Virus record (IMG/VR): IMGVR_UViG_3300009537_000066 | Coordinates: 1-38,305 of that record | Direction: 5' to 3' (one strand) | Length of the DNA: 38,305 nt | Origin: a virus | Shown: in pieces, positions 24,261-33,990 of the stretch | Position numbering within the stretch: position 1 is the first letter of the stretch | Layout of the letters: each line of letters begins with the position of its first letter | Translations under genes and position numbers: made by a program | Notes under the pieces: generated by a model | What the model was told of the DNA's origin: nothing | The model's database searches: none | Seen by the model: the letters and a program-made list of their open reading frames with translations, nothing else

Positions 24261-24935
24261 ATGGCACATACTTTAGACGACCTGCAATCAAGAGTGGCGT
24301 CTGTAATTGATAAGGATGAGGATACTTCTAACATCACCTCAGCCGACTACTCTTTGAGAACATCGTATCTTAACTTGGCTCAACGTGAGTGGAGTGAAAC
24401 ATACGATTGGCAATCCCTTTATAGGGAAAGTAATTCCGTCATATCAACATCGACAGGTAACGCCAGCGTGGCATTGCCTACCGATTTCAGGAAATTAGCT
24501 AGTTTCCCCCGTATTGCTTACGATGGAGCCACAAGTTATAACTTTCAGGAAATAAGACCTCAAGACAAATACCAGTATGCAAGCACTGATAAGTACATAA
24601 TGATACTGGGGGATGACAATGTAGGTAAAACCATGTTTATAAACGCAACCACCCTTTCATCGGGTGCAAGTGTATATATTCCCTACTACGCAAGTGTTTC
24701 TAGTTTAGTATCACCCGCAGATGTGGCCATGTGTCCCAATCCTGATTATCTGGTTCAGAGGGCTCTGGCGTATATTTACGAAGCGGAAGCAGATCCTAGG
24801 TTCCCACAAGCTAAAGTACAATCAGACAAGATATTACGCAACCTACTGGAGCATGAGCAGGTTCCGGGAGAAGCACAAGACAACAAGGTTCAGACAGTAG
24901 ACAGAAAAGACTTTAGTTTCAGATGGGGAAAATAA
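24261..24935 (+). CDS. Head-tail adaptor/connector-like protein
   Basis: This 224-residue protein has an N-terminal helical part (LDDLQSRVASVIDKD, TSYLNLAQREWSETYDWQSLYR) and later LPTDFRKLASFPRI, a pattern often annotated as phage adaptor or head-to-tail connecting protein in podovirus-like genomes. It is placed directly before the tail nozzle-like gene. It should sit under the portal ring. Identification is by pattern and position. Confidence 0.75.
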   Translation: MAHTLDDLQSRVASVIDKDEDTSNITSADYSLRTSYLNLAQREWSETYDWQSLYRESNSVISTSTGNASVALPTDFRKLASFPRIAYDGATSYNFQEIRPQDKYQYASTDKYIMILGDDNVGKTMFINATTLSSGASVYIPYYASVSSLVSPADVAMCPNPDYLVQRALAYIYEAEADPRFPQAKVQSDKILRNLLEHEQVPGEAQDNKVQTVDRKDFSFRWGK

Positions 24936-24939
24936 TGAC

Positions 24940-26877
24940 ATGCCAATATTTCAAACAAGAACACCGCAATTTAATTCGGGAAAAGATCTAAATTTTAACT
25001 GGGAAAATTTCCGTGGTGGTCTCAACACGCTCTTTAAAGATACAGAAATCAAAAGCAACGAGTTAGCTCAAGCAAACAACCTTATGTTGACGGGTGAGGG
25101 TATTCCTACTAAAAGATGGGGTACTGCACTTTATAACACAGCCGGAGCAACCGGAGCAGTAAGGGGAATGAGTGGGTTTTATCAGGCAGATGGAACTAAC
25201 GAATTGCTTTCGGTAACAGACTGGGGGCTTTTGGGTAAAAAGAATGGTTCAAGTTATACCGAAATTACAGGGGCTTCTTGGCCTAGTGGTTCGATGGTGG
25301 AGATGTCTCAGCTTGCGGATAATATGTATATTGTTTCGGCTGGAAGGGAACATGCCTATTATGATGGATCTACCTTAGTAGGATTTTCTACAGTAGCAGC
25401 CCCCTCCAGTGTATTTGCAACTCAAATATCAGGAGTATCGGGAACAAATACTTTTTCTTACAGACTAAGTCATATAACTAATGTAGGAGAAACAACACCG
25501 TCTAGTGCTTACACTTTCGTTGACCAACCAGAAGATCCCAGTGATGGTTCGACTAAAGTAAGTTGGGCTAACGCAAGCAACGCATCTATAATTGTAGGAA
25601 CCAATATTTATGGTAGGAAGCTAGGAAATGAAAGCTTTTTAGCACAGGTTGATGGAGAGGCAACAGAGTGGATAGATGATGGAAGCTCTGTCCCATCTCT
25701 TTTCGGATACGCTTATTTGGTGGTTGATTCAACTGGAGGAATTAAGGCAAAGTACATTAAAAGATTTAAAGATAGGTTAATATATGCAGGTATTCCAAGT
25801 GCTCCGACCAGGGTAATGATATCTGCAAGATATCAAGACCACGAAAAGTTCGATTTGGCAAGTGGCGGAGGACTTATTGATATAGAACCAGATTCGGGTG
25901 ATAACATAACTGGTCTTGAAATAAAGGGAGACAAGATAATTGTATTCAAAGAACGAAGCATATGGGAAGTGGAAATTGATGGAGATTGGTACGGGAACTA
26001 TTTCCTAATAGAACCAAAGGCTACCTTGATAACCAATGCAATAGGGTGTTCCAGTAGCAGATCCATCCGTCACGTCGAGAACGATATTTTGTTTTTGGCT
26101 ACAGGCGGTAGGGGTATCTACGTACTAGGAAACGAACCTGGAATAATCGGGGATATATTAAGAACCAACGAAGTGTCGGTTAGGATAAGGCCATTCTTTG
26201 AAAATCTTACACCGGCTCAGGAAAGCAATGCTTGTGCAGCGTACTTTAATAACAAATATTTTATCGGCATACCAGGTAAAAATCAGACAATGGTATTTGA
26301 TAGGGAAAGAAATGCTTGGATGGGACCGTGGACATTTGATGCTAATATATTTGATGTATATTACGACTCAAACAGCCAACCCACACTGATTAAGGGAAAT
26401 TCAGCTACTCCCGAAATAGAGAATATAGATGATAGTTACAGAGACGATAGAGGATCATCTTTTTCTACTACTCTCCGAACTAAGAGAGAAGACTTTGGAG
26501 ACTTTTCAAGCTATAAGACGGTAAGAGATATATTTACTCTCTGGAGAAATGTGACAGGAAGCGTAGGAGTAGACATAAGACTGGAACAGCCAAGCGGAAA
26601 CACCTTGACAGCAGAAAGTTTTAGCATCACACCTGCAGCAGGAAACGCAGGGTGGGGAGCAGATCAATGGGGCAACACTCAATGGGCTGACTCTGAAGAA
26701 GGTGGTAACGCACAAGACCTGTCTGAAATCATCAGACAAACGAAACTAAGAAAATCAGCAAGAAATACACAACTAATAGTAAAAACAAGTAACGCAGGAG
26801 ATAATTACGAACTTATGAGCGTAAAAGGAGAAGCACACAAATTAGGGAAATTTAGACCACTATCGTGGAAAACCTAA
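24940..26877 (+). CDS. Tail nozzle-like (beta-propeller) protein
   Basis: This 645-residue protein begins FNWENFRGGLNTLFKDTEI and contains recurring blade-like units (LLSVTDWGLLGKK, MVEMSQLADNMYIVSAG, RFKDRLIYAG, NKYFIGIPGKNQTMVFDRERNAW). This is the usual look of podovirus tail nozzle/tubular tail proteins with a propeller. C-terminal residues 500-640 form another beta domain. It is the main evidence for a short-tailed particle. It follows the connector gene by 4 nt. Confidence 0.78.
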   Translation: MPIFQTRTPQFNSGKDLNFNWENFRGGLNTLFKDTEIKSNELAQANNLMLTGEGIPTKRWGTALYNTAGATGAVRGMSGFYQADGTNELLSVTDWGLLGKKNGSSYTEITGASWPSGSMVEMSQLADNMYIVSAGREHAYYDGSTLVGFSTVAAPSSVFATQISGVSGTNTFSYRLSHITNVGETTPSSAYTFVDQPEDPSDGSTKVSWANASNASIIVGTNIYGRKLGNESFLAQVDGEATEWIDDGSSVPSLFGYAYLVVDSTGGIKAKYIKRFKDRLIYAGIPSAPTRVMISARYQDHEKFDLASGGGLIDIEPDSGDNITGLEIKGDKIIVFKERSIWEVEIDGDWYGNYFLIEPKATLITNAIGCSSSRSIRHVENDILFLATGGRGIYVLGNEPGIIGDILRTNEVSVRIRPFFENLTPAQESNACAAYFNNKYFIGIPGKNQTMVFDRERNAWMGPWTFDANIFDVYYDSNSQPTLIKGNSATPEIENIDDSYRDDRGSSFSTTLRTKREDFGDFSSYKTVRDIFTLWRNVTGSVGVDIRLEQPSGNTLTAESFSITPAAGNAGWGADQWGNTQWADSEEGGNAQDLSEIIRQTKLRKSARNTQLIVKTSNAGDNYELMSVKGEAHKLGKFRPLSWKT

Positions 26878-26891
26878 GGAGGTGAAGAATT

Positions 26892-27683
26892 ATGGCAACT
26901 AAAACAAAATATGTAGCACCAACAACAAACTATGTAAGTACATCGCTTAACGGAGCGATAAATGATTCTGTAGATACAATTACACTTAATAGTACTACTA
27001 ACTTGCAGGCTCCTGGATATCTAGTTTTAGACAGAAAGGATGGTTCAGGAACAGCAACCCCAAGTGCAAGAGAAGTCATATACTTCACAGGGATAAGTGG
27101 AAGTGACATAACAGGAGTAACAAGAGGAGCAGACAACTCAACAGCACGTTCGCACTCGGATGGAGCTTTGGTTGAATCCACTCCCACAGTAGGAATGTGG
27201 AATTCATTGGTTACTGTAGTAGATAACGCCATTGATGACAACGGCTACCTGAAAGCTATCGCATCACCAGCTTCAATATCTGAGATGCACATAGCAACCA
27301 GACTGGAGATATCAGGGGCATCTGTAATTGGACCTGGTATAGGAATTAATCCTGTATTTAGCTTTGTAGGAAGTCTTTCGGGACCAACCACATTTGTCCA
27401 AACACCACTTGTGATGCCTCAGGCGGGATCATTTAGTTGGTTCACATTTATGACTCGTACGGTTGCGAGTGGAGCGAGTGCCTACATTGATATTAACAAA
27501 AATGGAACATCTATATTTGATGCTGGGACAAGACCTACTATTTCTGGAGGAGGAACCTTTGTTTCCACAGCCTCGATTAAAACCAAGGCTTTTGCAGCAG
27601 GAGACAAGCTGACATGGGACTACGACCAGACAGCAAGTGATGGACATATAACAGATTTCGTAATACAAGGGAGGGCTGAATAA
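26892..27683 (+). CDS. Virion/fibre protein
   Basis: This 263-residue Thr/Ser/Gly-rich protein has a strong AAGGAGGTGAAGAATT ribosome site. The N-terminus DTITLNSTTNLQAPGYLVLDR...EVIYFTGISGSDITGVTRG is a small beta domain seen in phage tail proteins. The C-terminus (about 140-263) is a lectin- or TNF-like beta sandwich. It likely forms part of an appendage. No catalytic motif. Confidence 0.75.
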   Translation: MATKTKYVAPTTNYVSTSLNGAINDSVDTITLNSTTNLQAPGYLVLDRKDGSGTATPSAREVIYFTGISGSDITGVTRGADNSTARSHSDGALVESTPTVGMWNSLVTVVDNAIDDNGYLKAIASPASISEMHIATRLEISGASVIGPGIGINPVFSFVGSLSGPTTFVQTPLVMPQAGSFSWFTFMTRTVASGASAYIDINKNGTSIFDAGTRPTISGGGTFVSTASIKTKAFAAGDKLTWDYDQTASDGHITDFVIQGRAE

Positions 27684-27684
27684 T

Positions 27685-28341
27685 ATGGCAGAAGTAACTT
27701 TAAATCCAGCGGTGGGTGCAAATGCACCAGTTGACGGACATGTTTATCGTGGATCTGTTAGTGAGACCTGGGCCACAATTAAAGCGGGTGCATTACAGGC
27801 ATACAGTGACACCATAGCAAATGGTAACTCGCTACTTCTCCGATCAACAGCAACCACAAACCAGTATCAGTATTTAACAAGGTCTGTTTTTGGGTTTGAC
27901 TTGTCAAGTATCTCATCTGGTTCGAAAATCAATTCGGCCATCTTATCTCTTTATGGAAGCAATAAAGTTAATGGAAACGGTTCTACCCCTTATGATATAT
28001 GCTCTGCTGACCCAGATTCAAACAGTACGCTTAGTGGAACTGTTTTGGCAGATTTAGGTACCACACCTTTTGCGAGCATAAGTTATGCTAGTTTTTCTGC
28101 AAGTGCATACAATGATTTTACTTTAAATGCAGCAGGAATAACTTACACTGAAGGAAAATTGGGAGGATATGTTTTTTATTCAGGCAGGCTTGGCTGGGAA
28201 ACAGACACTGGTGGAAGTCCAACATGGGCCTCACTTCTAGATACAGGATATGATGTTGAGTTTGCAGATAATGCGGGAAACAAACCGAAACTGGTGATTA
28301 ATTACACTGAACCAGGAGGTTCAACAGCATTTTTTATATGA
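27685..28341 (+). CDS. DNRLRE-like beta-sandwich fibre protein
   Basis: This 218-residue protein has the features of a DNRLRE/CBM-type sandwich. These are an N-terminal strand set, SVFGFDLSSISSGSKINSAILSLYG, and a C-terminal KPKLVINYTEP that closes the fold. Such domains occur in phage appendages and bacterial surface proteins. It starts 2 nt after the previous stop with GAATAATATG. It may bind surface glycan. Confidence 0.75.
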   Translation: MAEVTLNPAVGANAPVDGHVYRGSVSETWATIKAGALQAYSDTIANGNSLLLRSTATTNQYQYLTRSVFGFDLSSISSGSKINSAILSLYGSNKVNGNGSTPYDICSADPDSNSTLSGTVLADLGTTPFASISYASFSASAYNDFTLNAAGITYTEGKLGGYVFYSGRLGWETDTGGSPTWASLLDTGYDVEFADNAGNKPKLVINYTEPGGSTAFFI

Positions 28342-28380
28342 TAATAAGATTAATTAAATATACGGAGGGGGTGAATAAGT

Positions 28381-29583
28381 ATGGCTAATCTATTTGGAAA
28401 TTTAAGACAATCAGTCGGAAATCTTTTCGATGTTGTTGGGACAAAATTAAATCTACCTGAATTTGGTGTTTCTGAAGCATTGGCTGCTGGACCCACTCGA
28501 AATACCACTGGCCAAAGTACGGCACCATTAACACCCAGGCCACTTCAAAGCACACAGCCAATATTGGGGGCAAGTAGTTCCCAATTTGGTGGTGGTCAAC
28601 TTGGTGGTGGTCAATCTACACAGCAACAAGTGCCGGTAGGACCTGCACCGTCAGGGCAAGGGCCTCAGGAACAAGCACCAGGTCAGCCAGGTACGTCATC
28701 TATTGATGCACTTATTCAACCAGTACTAGATCAGATAAGCCAGTTTGAAGCCGAAACAAGAGCCTTGCTCGGAGGAGGAGAGAAAGAAGCTGATGCGTTT
28801 TATGGCGCAGCCGAGGCTAAAGCTACACAAGGAAAGAAAGAGGGGGAAGCAGCAGTAGCCCAAGCCCAAGGTAAAGCAGAATCCGCAGCAGAAGGAGCAG
28901 AAGGACAGCAAAGAAGAGGTTTCGCTGAACTGGCCAAGGGTTTAAGATCTAGGTTTGGAAGTGCAGTATCAACGGGTCTGGGGGCAGAAGCAATTCTCGG
29001 AGCTGAAACGATGAGAAACATCGGCAATATAAGAGCTGGTTTACAACAGACTATTCAGGAATTGAATGTTCGTAAAGATCAACTAACTGACATCTTTAAT
29101 TCTGCTTTGAGTGAAGCTAAGTTTCAAGCTGAGAACCTGAAACGACAAGCACGTGGCCAATTGCAAGCGGCTTTGTCTGAAATCAATTCAAGAAGAACCG
29201 AGTTGCAAACAAGAAGGGCTGATATGGTAAACAGAGCCCTCGAGATGTATAGGCAAAACGTCATAGACATAAACGCCAGAAATGTGGATTTTGAACGGCA
29301 AATAGCAGCTCAAAAAAACGCTACTGATGAATCTATAAGAGCAGCACAAGCAAGAGCAAGTAATATAGAACAAAATCTACCAACGTTCAGCGTGCAACCA
29401 GGAGAAACTAAATTTATCCCATCAAGTCAATTGGGGGGTGAAGGTGGAATGGCTGGTCTTTCAGGAACAGAATTGCCGGGTGGTGTACAATTTGGTACAG
29501 CAGGGCAGTATGGTGTATTTGCAGGACCCGAAGAAGAAAGTAGTCTGGAAAAAAGGATTAAAGAGACTGATTTTGGAGGATAA
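28381..29583 (+). CDS. Coiled-coil internal virion protein candidate
   Basis: This 400-residue protein has an N-terminal Gln/Gly/Pro linker (40-105) with a tandem 15-bp DNA repeat giving GGGQLGGGQ. A long Ala/Gln/Glu/Arg-rich helix region follows (about 115-330) and then a flexible end. It has strong GGAGGGGGTGAATAAGT upstream. Its place just before the giant internal protein, and its helical build, match podovirus internal/ejection proteins. This is inferred, not a family match. Confidence 0.72.
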   Translation: MANLFGNLRQSVGNLFDVVGTKLNLPEFGVSEALAAGPTRNTTGQSTAPLTPRPLQSTQPILGASSSQFGGGQLGGGQSTQQQVPVGPAPSGQGPQEQAPGQPGTSSIDALIQPVLDQISQFEAETRALLGGGEKEADAFYGAAEAKATQGKKEGEAAVAQAQGKAESAAEGAEGQQRRGFAELAKGLRSRFGSAVSTGLGAEAILGAETMRNIGNIRAGLQQTIQELNVRKDQLTDIFNSALSEAKFQAENLKRQARGQLQAALSEINSRRTELQTRRADMVNRALEMYRQNVIDINARNVDFERQIAAQKNATDESIRAAQARASNIEQNLPTFSVQPGETKFIPSSQLGGEGGMAGLSGTELPGGVQFGTAGQYGVFAGPEEESSLEKRIKETDFGG

Positions 29584-29585
29584 CT

Positions 29586-32500
29586 ATGCCGCTAAAAAAT
29601 TTACGAGCCGGTTTAACTAATTTAGCAGGCCGTATCAGGCGGCCAGTGGATGATTTGGTTGAAAAGGTTAGAAAACAAAACTTCAGAACGGTAATTCAAA
29701 AACCACTAAAGACCACAATTGAACAGTCTAGAAAATACAGAGAGGTTGGAGACAAAATCTCTCAATTCGGCATGCCAAAGGAGGGAGAAAGTCTTGGAAA
29801 AAGATTACTTAAGGCTCCACTAGCTCCTCTAACCACGCTTGTAGGTGGAACTATGTATGGTATAGGTTCTACTGCTGAAAGATTTGCCAAACCCAGAGAA
29901 ACACTGAGTGTATTCAAAAAAGCCCCTACGCTTAAACCTCTTAGTGAGGGCTTAATAGGAACATTTGAAGAACCAACTAAGGCTGGAATAGCATTGGATG
30001 TTTTTGGAGCAGGTCTTGATGTAACGGATGTGGGTAGATACGGATTAATAGGTTTGTTTGGTGCGGGTATAAGAGAAACCCCTGGAGTGATAGCAAAATC
30101 CGGAAAGACAGCTTCTGTGTTAGACGACATTAGTGAAGGATTTGAGGCAGCACGTGCAGCCAGAAAAGGAACAAAAAAAATCCCGAAATCGGTAGATGTT
30201 AGAACACAACTCCTAGACAGGCTTACTCCTATATTTGAACTAACTAAAAAAGCAGGTAAAGAATTACCAACGGAGGTCAATCCCTATAAAAGAATGAGGC
30301 TTATCGCAGGAATAGGGGGAAAGATAGATGCAACTCTTAATCAAGGATTAGCACCCGTTCTCCAAAGAAATGCTAATAATTTAGAAGATCTTTCCAGGCT
30401 TCTTGTTCTACAAAGAAATCAAGAACTTATAGAGAGGGGTGTCAAAACTAAGTTTTCAGCAGCTGAGGTGTCGGAAGGACTATTGGAATTAAAAGCTAAA
30501 TACGGAGCGACAGATAATTTATCACAAGGTAGATTGAGCGTCACACAACAGCCATCAGTTAAAGGTGGGGTAAGACCAAAAGAAGCTGGACAATCGTTCT
30601 TTGTTGATGCCAGAGGTCAAGCCATAGATGTTGCTGAACATAAAGCAGAGGCTTTTGGGAAAAGTGACTTAAGGGTGGTAACAACCCCCAATGAACTAAA
30701 CATAGAAACAAAGAGAGGTTTTCTTCCAGAACAAATAGACACCCTGAAAAGGATGTTTAATAAGATTAAGAGCAAGAATCCCAACGCCAAGATAATAGCA
30801 GACACACCACAAGGAAGTGGAACATTTAAGAGCGTTGATGAGTTAGTCACACAACAGCCACTAAAAGAATCAAAAGTTGGAATAAGCAATGGATTCAAAG
30901 CCTTAGAACAATCAGCACAAGAAGTGAGAGATTATGGTAATAGTTTACTTAAACTCCTGAATGAGAGTGGAATCATCGACAACAAGTCCTACAAACAAAT
31001 ACTTGCTAAAAACGAGATGTATGTCCCTTTTAGAATAGTTGATTATATATCTGATAGTGCAGAAAGCGGCAAGTACGCAAGAACTTCTTTCAATGTAGCC
31101 AAACAAGATGTAATTAAAGCTCTTAAAGGAAGCGAGAAGGCAGTAGCTGATCCCCTAGAGTCTTTAGTTGAGCGTACAGGGAAAGTAATTTCTTTGGTAG
31201 AAAGAAACAATGCACTCAAAAGTCTAGTAAATCTCCAAGACGAATTGCCAGACCTAATAAAGAAAGCTGGTAAGACCACAGAAAAAGGCTTCGACACCGT
31301 AAACTTATTCGAAAATGGAAAGAACGTCAAATACGCACTTCCTTCAGAGGTAGCAGCAGCCATTAAAAACCTAGACCAACAAACATCCAATGTTTTAATA
31401 GACATCTTAAGACCTCAAGCCAGACTACTTAGGACGGGTGCCACAGGCTTGAATGTGGGATTTATACCCGCAAACATAGTGCGTGACATAGCAGATGCAA
31501 TCTTTAGTGAGACGACAGAGAGGGGATTAAGGGGTGCAGGAGAACTCCTCGCATCATATCCAAGGGCAATATTTTCCGCACTTAAAAGAGATGATCTTTA
31601 TAGAACATGGCAAAAAGCCGGAGGTGCACAATCCACTTTTACCTCACAACTTTTGGATGTTCCTAAACAAACAGTGGGAAGATTGGCTGGCACTCAAAGA
31701 AAGGGTGTGCTAGAAACAATCAAATCTCCACTCGAATTTCTCAACCGTGTAGGCGAGGAGTCAACCCGTATAGCCAGGTTTCAGTCTGGTCTTGAAAAAG
31801 GAGAGGCTACTTTGGAGGCAGCATTTAAAGCAAGAGACATAACAGTGGACTTCGCCAAAAGTGGAAATACCGTCAAGCTTTTAAATCAGATAGTCCCGTT
31901 TCTAAACGCTAACGTTCAGGGTGTAGAGAGAATGTTCCGATTGGCCAAAAGCAATCCCAAGCAGGCAGCCGTAGGACTCGGAATTCTTTCTGGATTTCCA
32001 GCAACCATGCTCTATCTTCATAATAGAAGGTTCGAGGATTACAAAGATATTCCGCAGTTTGAGAAAGACCAGAACTGGATAATCATAGCTGATGATAGGT
32101 CGGAACTGGAGAAAGTTGAGGGAGAGCCAATCAAAGGAATTAAAATACCCAAGGGCCACTTTACACAACCATTCACAGCAATGGTAGAATCAGCACTCGA
32201 AGCAATCGGTAGCGATGATCCCAAAGCATTAGGAACACTGGCTCAAAGAACGGCCAGTAATATATCTCCAATCGGGATAACACCCAGAGAGATTGGGTCT
32301 TCAATCTTGCCACCACTTTTCCAGGCAGGGGTAGAGACTATATTTAATCAGAACTTGTTCACAGGATACCCAGTAGTACCACGAAGTCTTCAAAATGTAT
32401 CCCCCGAAGAACAGTACAGGGAAACAACACCTAAGGGATTTATAGCAGCTGGTAAGGCGCTAGGAGTGTCTCCTCTTAAACTGCAAAATATAGTCCGTAC

Positions 32501-33959
32501 AACAACTGGTGGACTTTTGGGTACTCTAAACCCTGGTCAGTCTATAGCCAAAAGGTTTACTAATATAAGAACAGGTGCTGAGGTAGATCAACTATTTGAT
32601 GAAGTCGACGGCTTCAGGACAGAAAGTGCTACTGCTTCTCTTAAAGATAGACGTGAAGCAGAGAAACTATTTACCGAATTAAAAGATCAGGGTCCTGCGA
32701 TAGCCAAACAAAGACTTCTACAAATAGCTAGAGAGAATCCTGAATTAGTAGAAGATGTTTTGGATATAGCCGAGGCGGATTCTCGGGGCATAACGGCACT
32801 CGACAGGTCTATTAAATCTTTACCAGTTAAAGACGGGTCAAGAGCTAAATTTGTATTTTCTCAACTTAATAAAATGCAAAGTGGTGAGGAAAAGAAAAAC
32901 TACTTGTTGGGACTAGCAAGGAAGAAAGTTATTTCGGAGAGTGTATTAGAACAAGTATTATTTTTACAAGAACAAAAGACCAAGCAAGCAAAACAATCAC
33001 TTGAAACCGAAAGGAAGGACTTTATAGCAGCAGCTCCACCAACAATAAACAAGAATGTAGCCAGTGAATTGTTTGACTCGGTTGTGGATGAGTTGGCAAA
33101 AGCCAATCCCTTCGATCCCCCGGAAGCACAGGCAAAGGCAGGGCCTCTGGGTGAAATGACTTTTGTAATAGAAAAGGATAGGGGTGTAACGAGTGAGACG
33201 GTAGAAAGGCAGAGTATAAAAGATTTCTTAATGGAAAAGATAAAAGTGATAAGGGATAAGATTTTTGGAGGTTCCGATGATGAAACAGTAGAAGATCCAG
33301 AACCCACTCAAGCACCCTTACCGACAGAAATACCAACTGAAACCCCCACGCCCACACCTCAGTTGAGAGTTAATACACCATCATATTACAGAAGTGAGGA
33401 CTCTAATCAAATAGTAATACAAAGTGGGGGACAAAATGAAGACGTTAATGTGATAGATGTCCCACCAGAGATCTCAGAAACTATCACGAACGTGTTTGGA
33501 AGGGATCTGGCACTTGAAGCAGCAAGAGTGCTACATCATCAGTACGGCGAACAAGTAAAGGGGTACGGTCAGGGAGAGAATACAGAATTCAAGATAAGCA
33601 ACATAACAGTTTCCAACGAAGGACACGACACACCTCTAACAGAAGAAACAAGGAAAGTGCTGGATAAAAAGGGTGACGATGGCTATTACCACTCTTTTGA
33701 TAAAGGCTTGTTTAGGATAAATAGCAGAAGATTTGAGGACATAATGCGTGATTACCGTCCAGGATATAGAGACGCTATGTACGAAGCGGGGATAATCGAT
33801 GATCCCTACACCGACAAACCAGTAACGAAAGCTGTCATTCAGAAATACTGGAACGAAATGGATGACTTGGAAAAGAATGTCAAAATGGCTAAAATAATAT
33901 ACGAGATTAGTGGTAGTTGGGAGCCGTGGTTTGCCGCCCCAATAGATTTAATTAGATAA
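29586..33959 (+). CDS. Giant internal virion protein with LPD38-like and lysozyme-like domains
   Basis: This 1457-residue protein begins with a basic N-terminus. Residues about 600-830 resemble large polyvalent protein-associated domain 38 (GLNVGFIPANIVRDIADAIF, LNQIVPFLNANVQGVERMFRL) with a hydrophobic segment near 795. Residues about 1215-1260 form a Pro/Thr linker. Residues about 1300-1457 look like a lysozyme/SLT domain with catalytic Glu candidate E1331 (GQGENTEF), then DKGLFRINS and a late SWEPW. It is likely ejected with the DNA and opens peptidoglycan. A 102-codon insert between direct repeats lies at 319-420. Confidence 0.82.
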   Translation: MPLKNLRAGLTNLAGRIRRPVDDLVEKVRKQNFRTVIQKPLKTTIEQSRKYREVGDKISQFGMPKEGESLGKRLLKAPLAPLTTLVGGTMYGIGSTAERFAKPRETLSVFKKAPTLKPLSEGLIGTFEEPTKAGIALDVFGAGLDVTDVGRYGLIGLFGAGIRETPGVIAKSGKTASVLDDISEGFEAARAARKGTKKIPKSVDVRTQLLDRLTPIFELTKKAGKELPTEVNPYKRMRLIAGIGGKIDATLNQGLAPVLQRNANNLEDLSRLLVLQRNQELIERGVKTKFSAAEVSEGLLELKAKYGATDNLSQGRLSVTQQPSVKGGVRPKEAGQSFFVDARGQAIDVAEHKAEAFGKSDLRVVTTPNELNIETKRGFLPEQIDTLKRMFNKIKSKNPNAKIIADTPQGSGTFKSVDELVTQQPLKESKVGISNGFKALEQSAQEVRDYGNSLLKLLNESGIIDNKSYKQILAKNEMYVPFRIVDYISDSAESGKYARTSFNVAKQDVIKALKGSEKAVADPLESLVERTGKVISLVERNNALKSLVNLQDELPDLIKKAGKTTEKGFDTVNLFENGKNVKYALPSEVAAAIKNLDQQTSNVLIDILRPQARLLRTGATGLNVGFIPANIVRDIADAIFSETTERGLRGAGELLASYPRAIFSALKRDDLYRTWQKAGGAQSTFTSQLLDVPKQTVGRLAGTQRKGVLETIKSPLEFLNRVGEESTRIARFQSGLEKGEATLEAAFKARDITVDFAKSGNTVKLLNQIVPFLNANVQGVERMFRLAKSNPKQAAVGLGILSGFPATMLYLHNRRFEDYKDIPQFEKDQNWIIIADDRSELEKVEGEPIKGIKIPKGHFTQPFTAMVESALEAIGSDDPKALGTLAQRTASNISPIGITPREIGSSILPPLFQAGVETIFNQNLFTGYPVVPRSLQNVSPEEQYRETTPKGFIAAGKALGVSPLKLQNIVRTTTGGLLGTLNPGQSIAKRFTNIRTGAEVDQLFDEVDGFRTESATASLKDRREAEKLFTELKDQGPAIAKQRLLQIARENPELVEDVLDIAEADSRGITALDRSIKSLPVKDGSRAKFVFSQLNKMQSGEEKKNYLLGLARKKVISESVLEQVLFLQEQKTKQAKQSLETERKDFIAAAPPTINKNVASELFDSVVDELAKANPFDPPEAQAKAGPLGEMTFVIEKDRGVTSETVERQSIKDFLMEKIKVIRDKIFGGSDDETVEDPEPTQAPLPTEIPTETPTPTPQLRVNTPSYYRSEDSNQIVIQSGGQNEDVNVIDVPPEISETITNVFGRDLALEAARVLHHQYGEQVKGYGQGENTEFKISNITVSNEGHDTPLTEETRKVLDKKGDDGYYHSFDKGLFRINSRRFEDIMRDYRPGYRDAMYEAGIIDDPYTDKPVTKAVIQKYWNEMDDLEKNVKMAKIIYEISGSWEPWFAAPIDLIR
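30540..30860 (+). repeat. 15-bp direct repeats bounding a 306-bp in-frame insert
   Basis: GTCACACAACAGCCA occurs at 30540-30554 and 30846-30860, exactly 306 bp (102 codons) apart, within the giant virion gene. Both copies read VTQQP in the same frame. The interior encodes a compact unit (FFVDARGQAIDVAEHKAEAF ... NAKIIADTPQGSGTF). Removing one repeat plus the interior would leave an intact frame. Confidence 0.85.
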
Positions 33960-33964
33960 TTATG

Positions 33965-33973
33965 TGTTATAAT
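33965..33973 (+). promoter_or_regulatory. Cassette F promoter for the lysis operon
   Basis: Extended -10 TGTTATAAT at 33965-33973, identical to the one at 211. No clear -35. AGGAAGA at 33981 occupies the place of AGGTTAA in other cassettes. Confidence 0.68.
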
Positions 33974-33990
33974 ACTAACAAGGAAGACTT

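Noticed and set aside
28583-28615. Tandem 15-bp repeat (GGTGGTGGTCAA unit) as a CRISPR-like or regulatory repeat
   Set aside because: It is coding (GGGQ linker) and only two units.
30540-30860. Intein or insertion sequence in the giant gene
   Set aside because: No Cys/His-Asn splice motifs, no transposase and no inverted termini; only direct repeats and a small in-frame domain.
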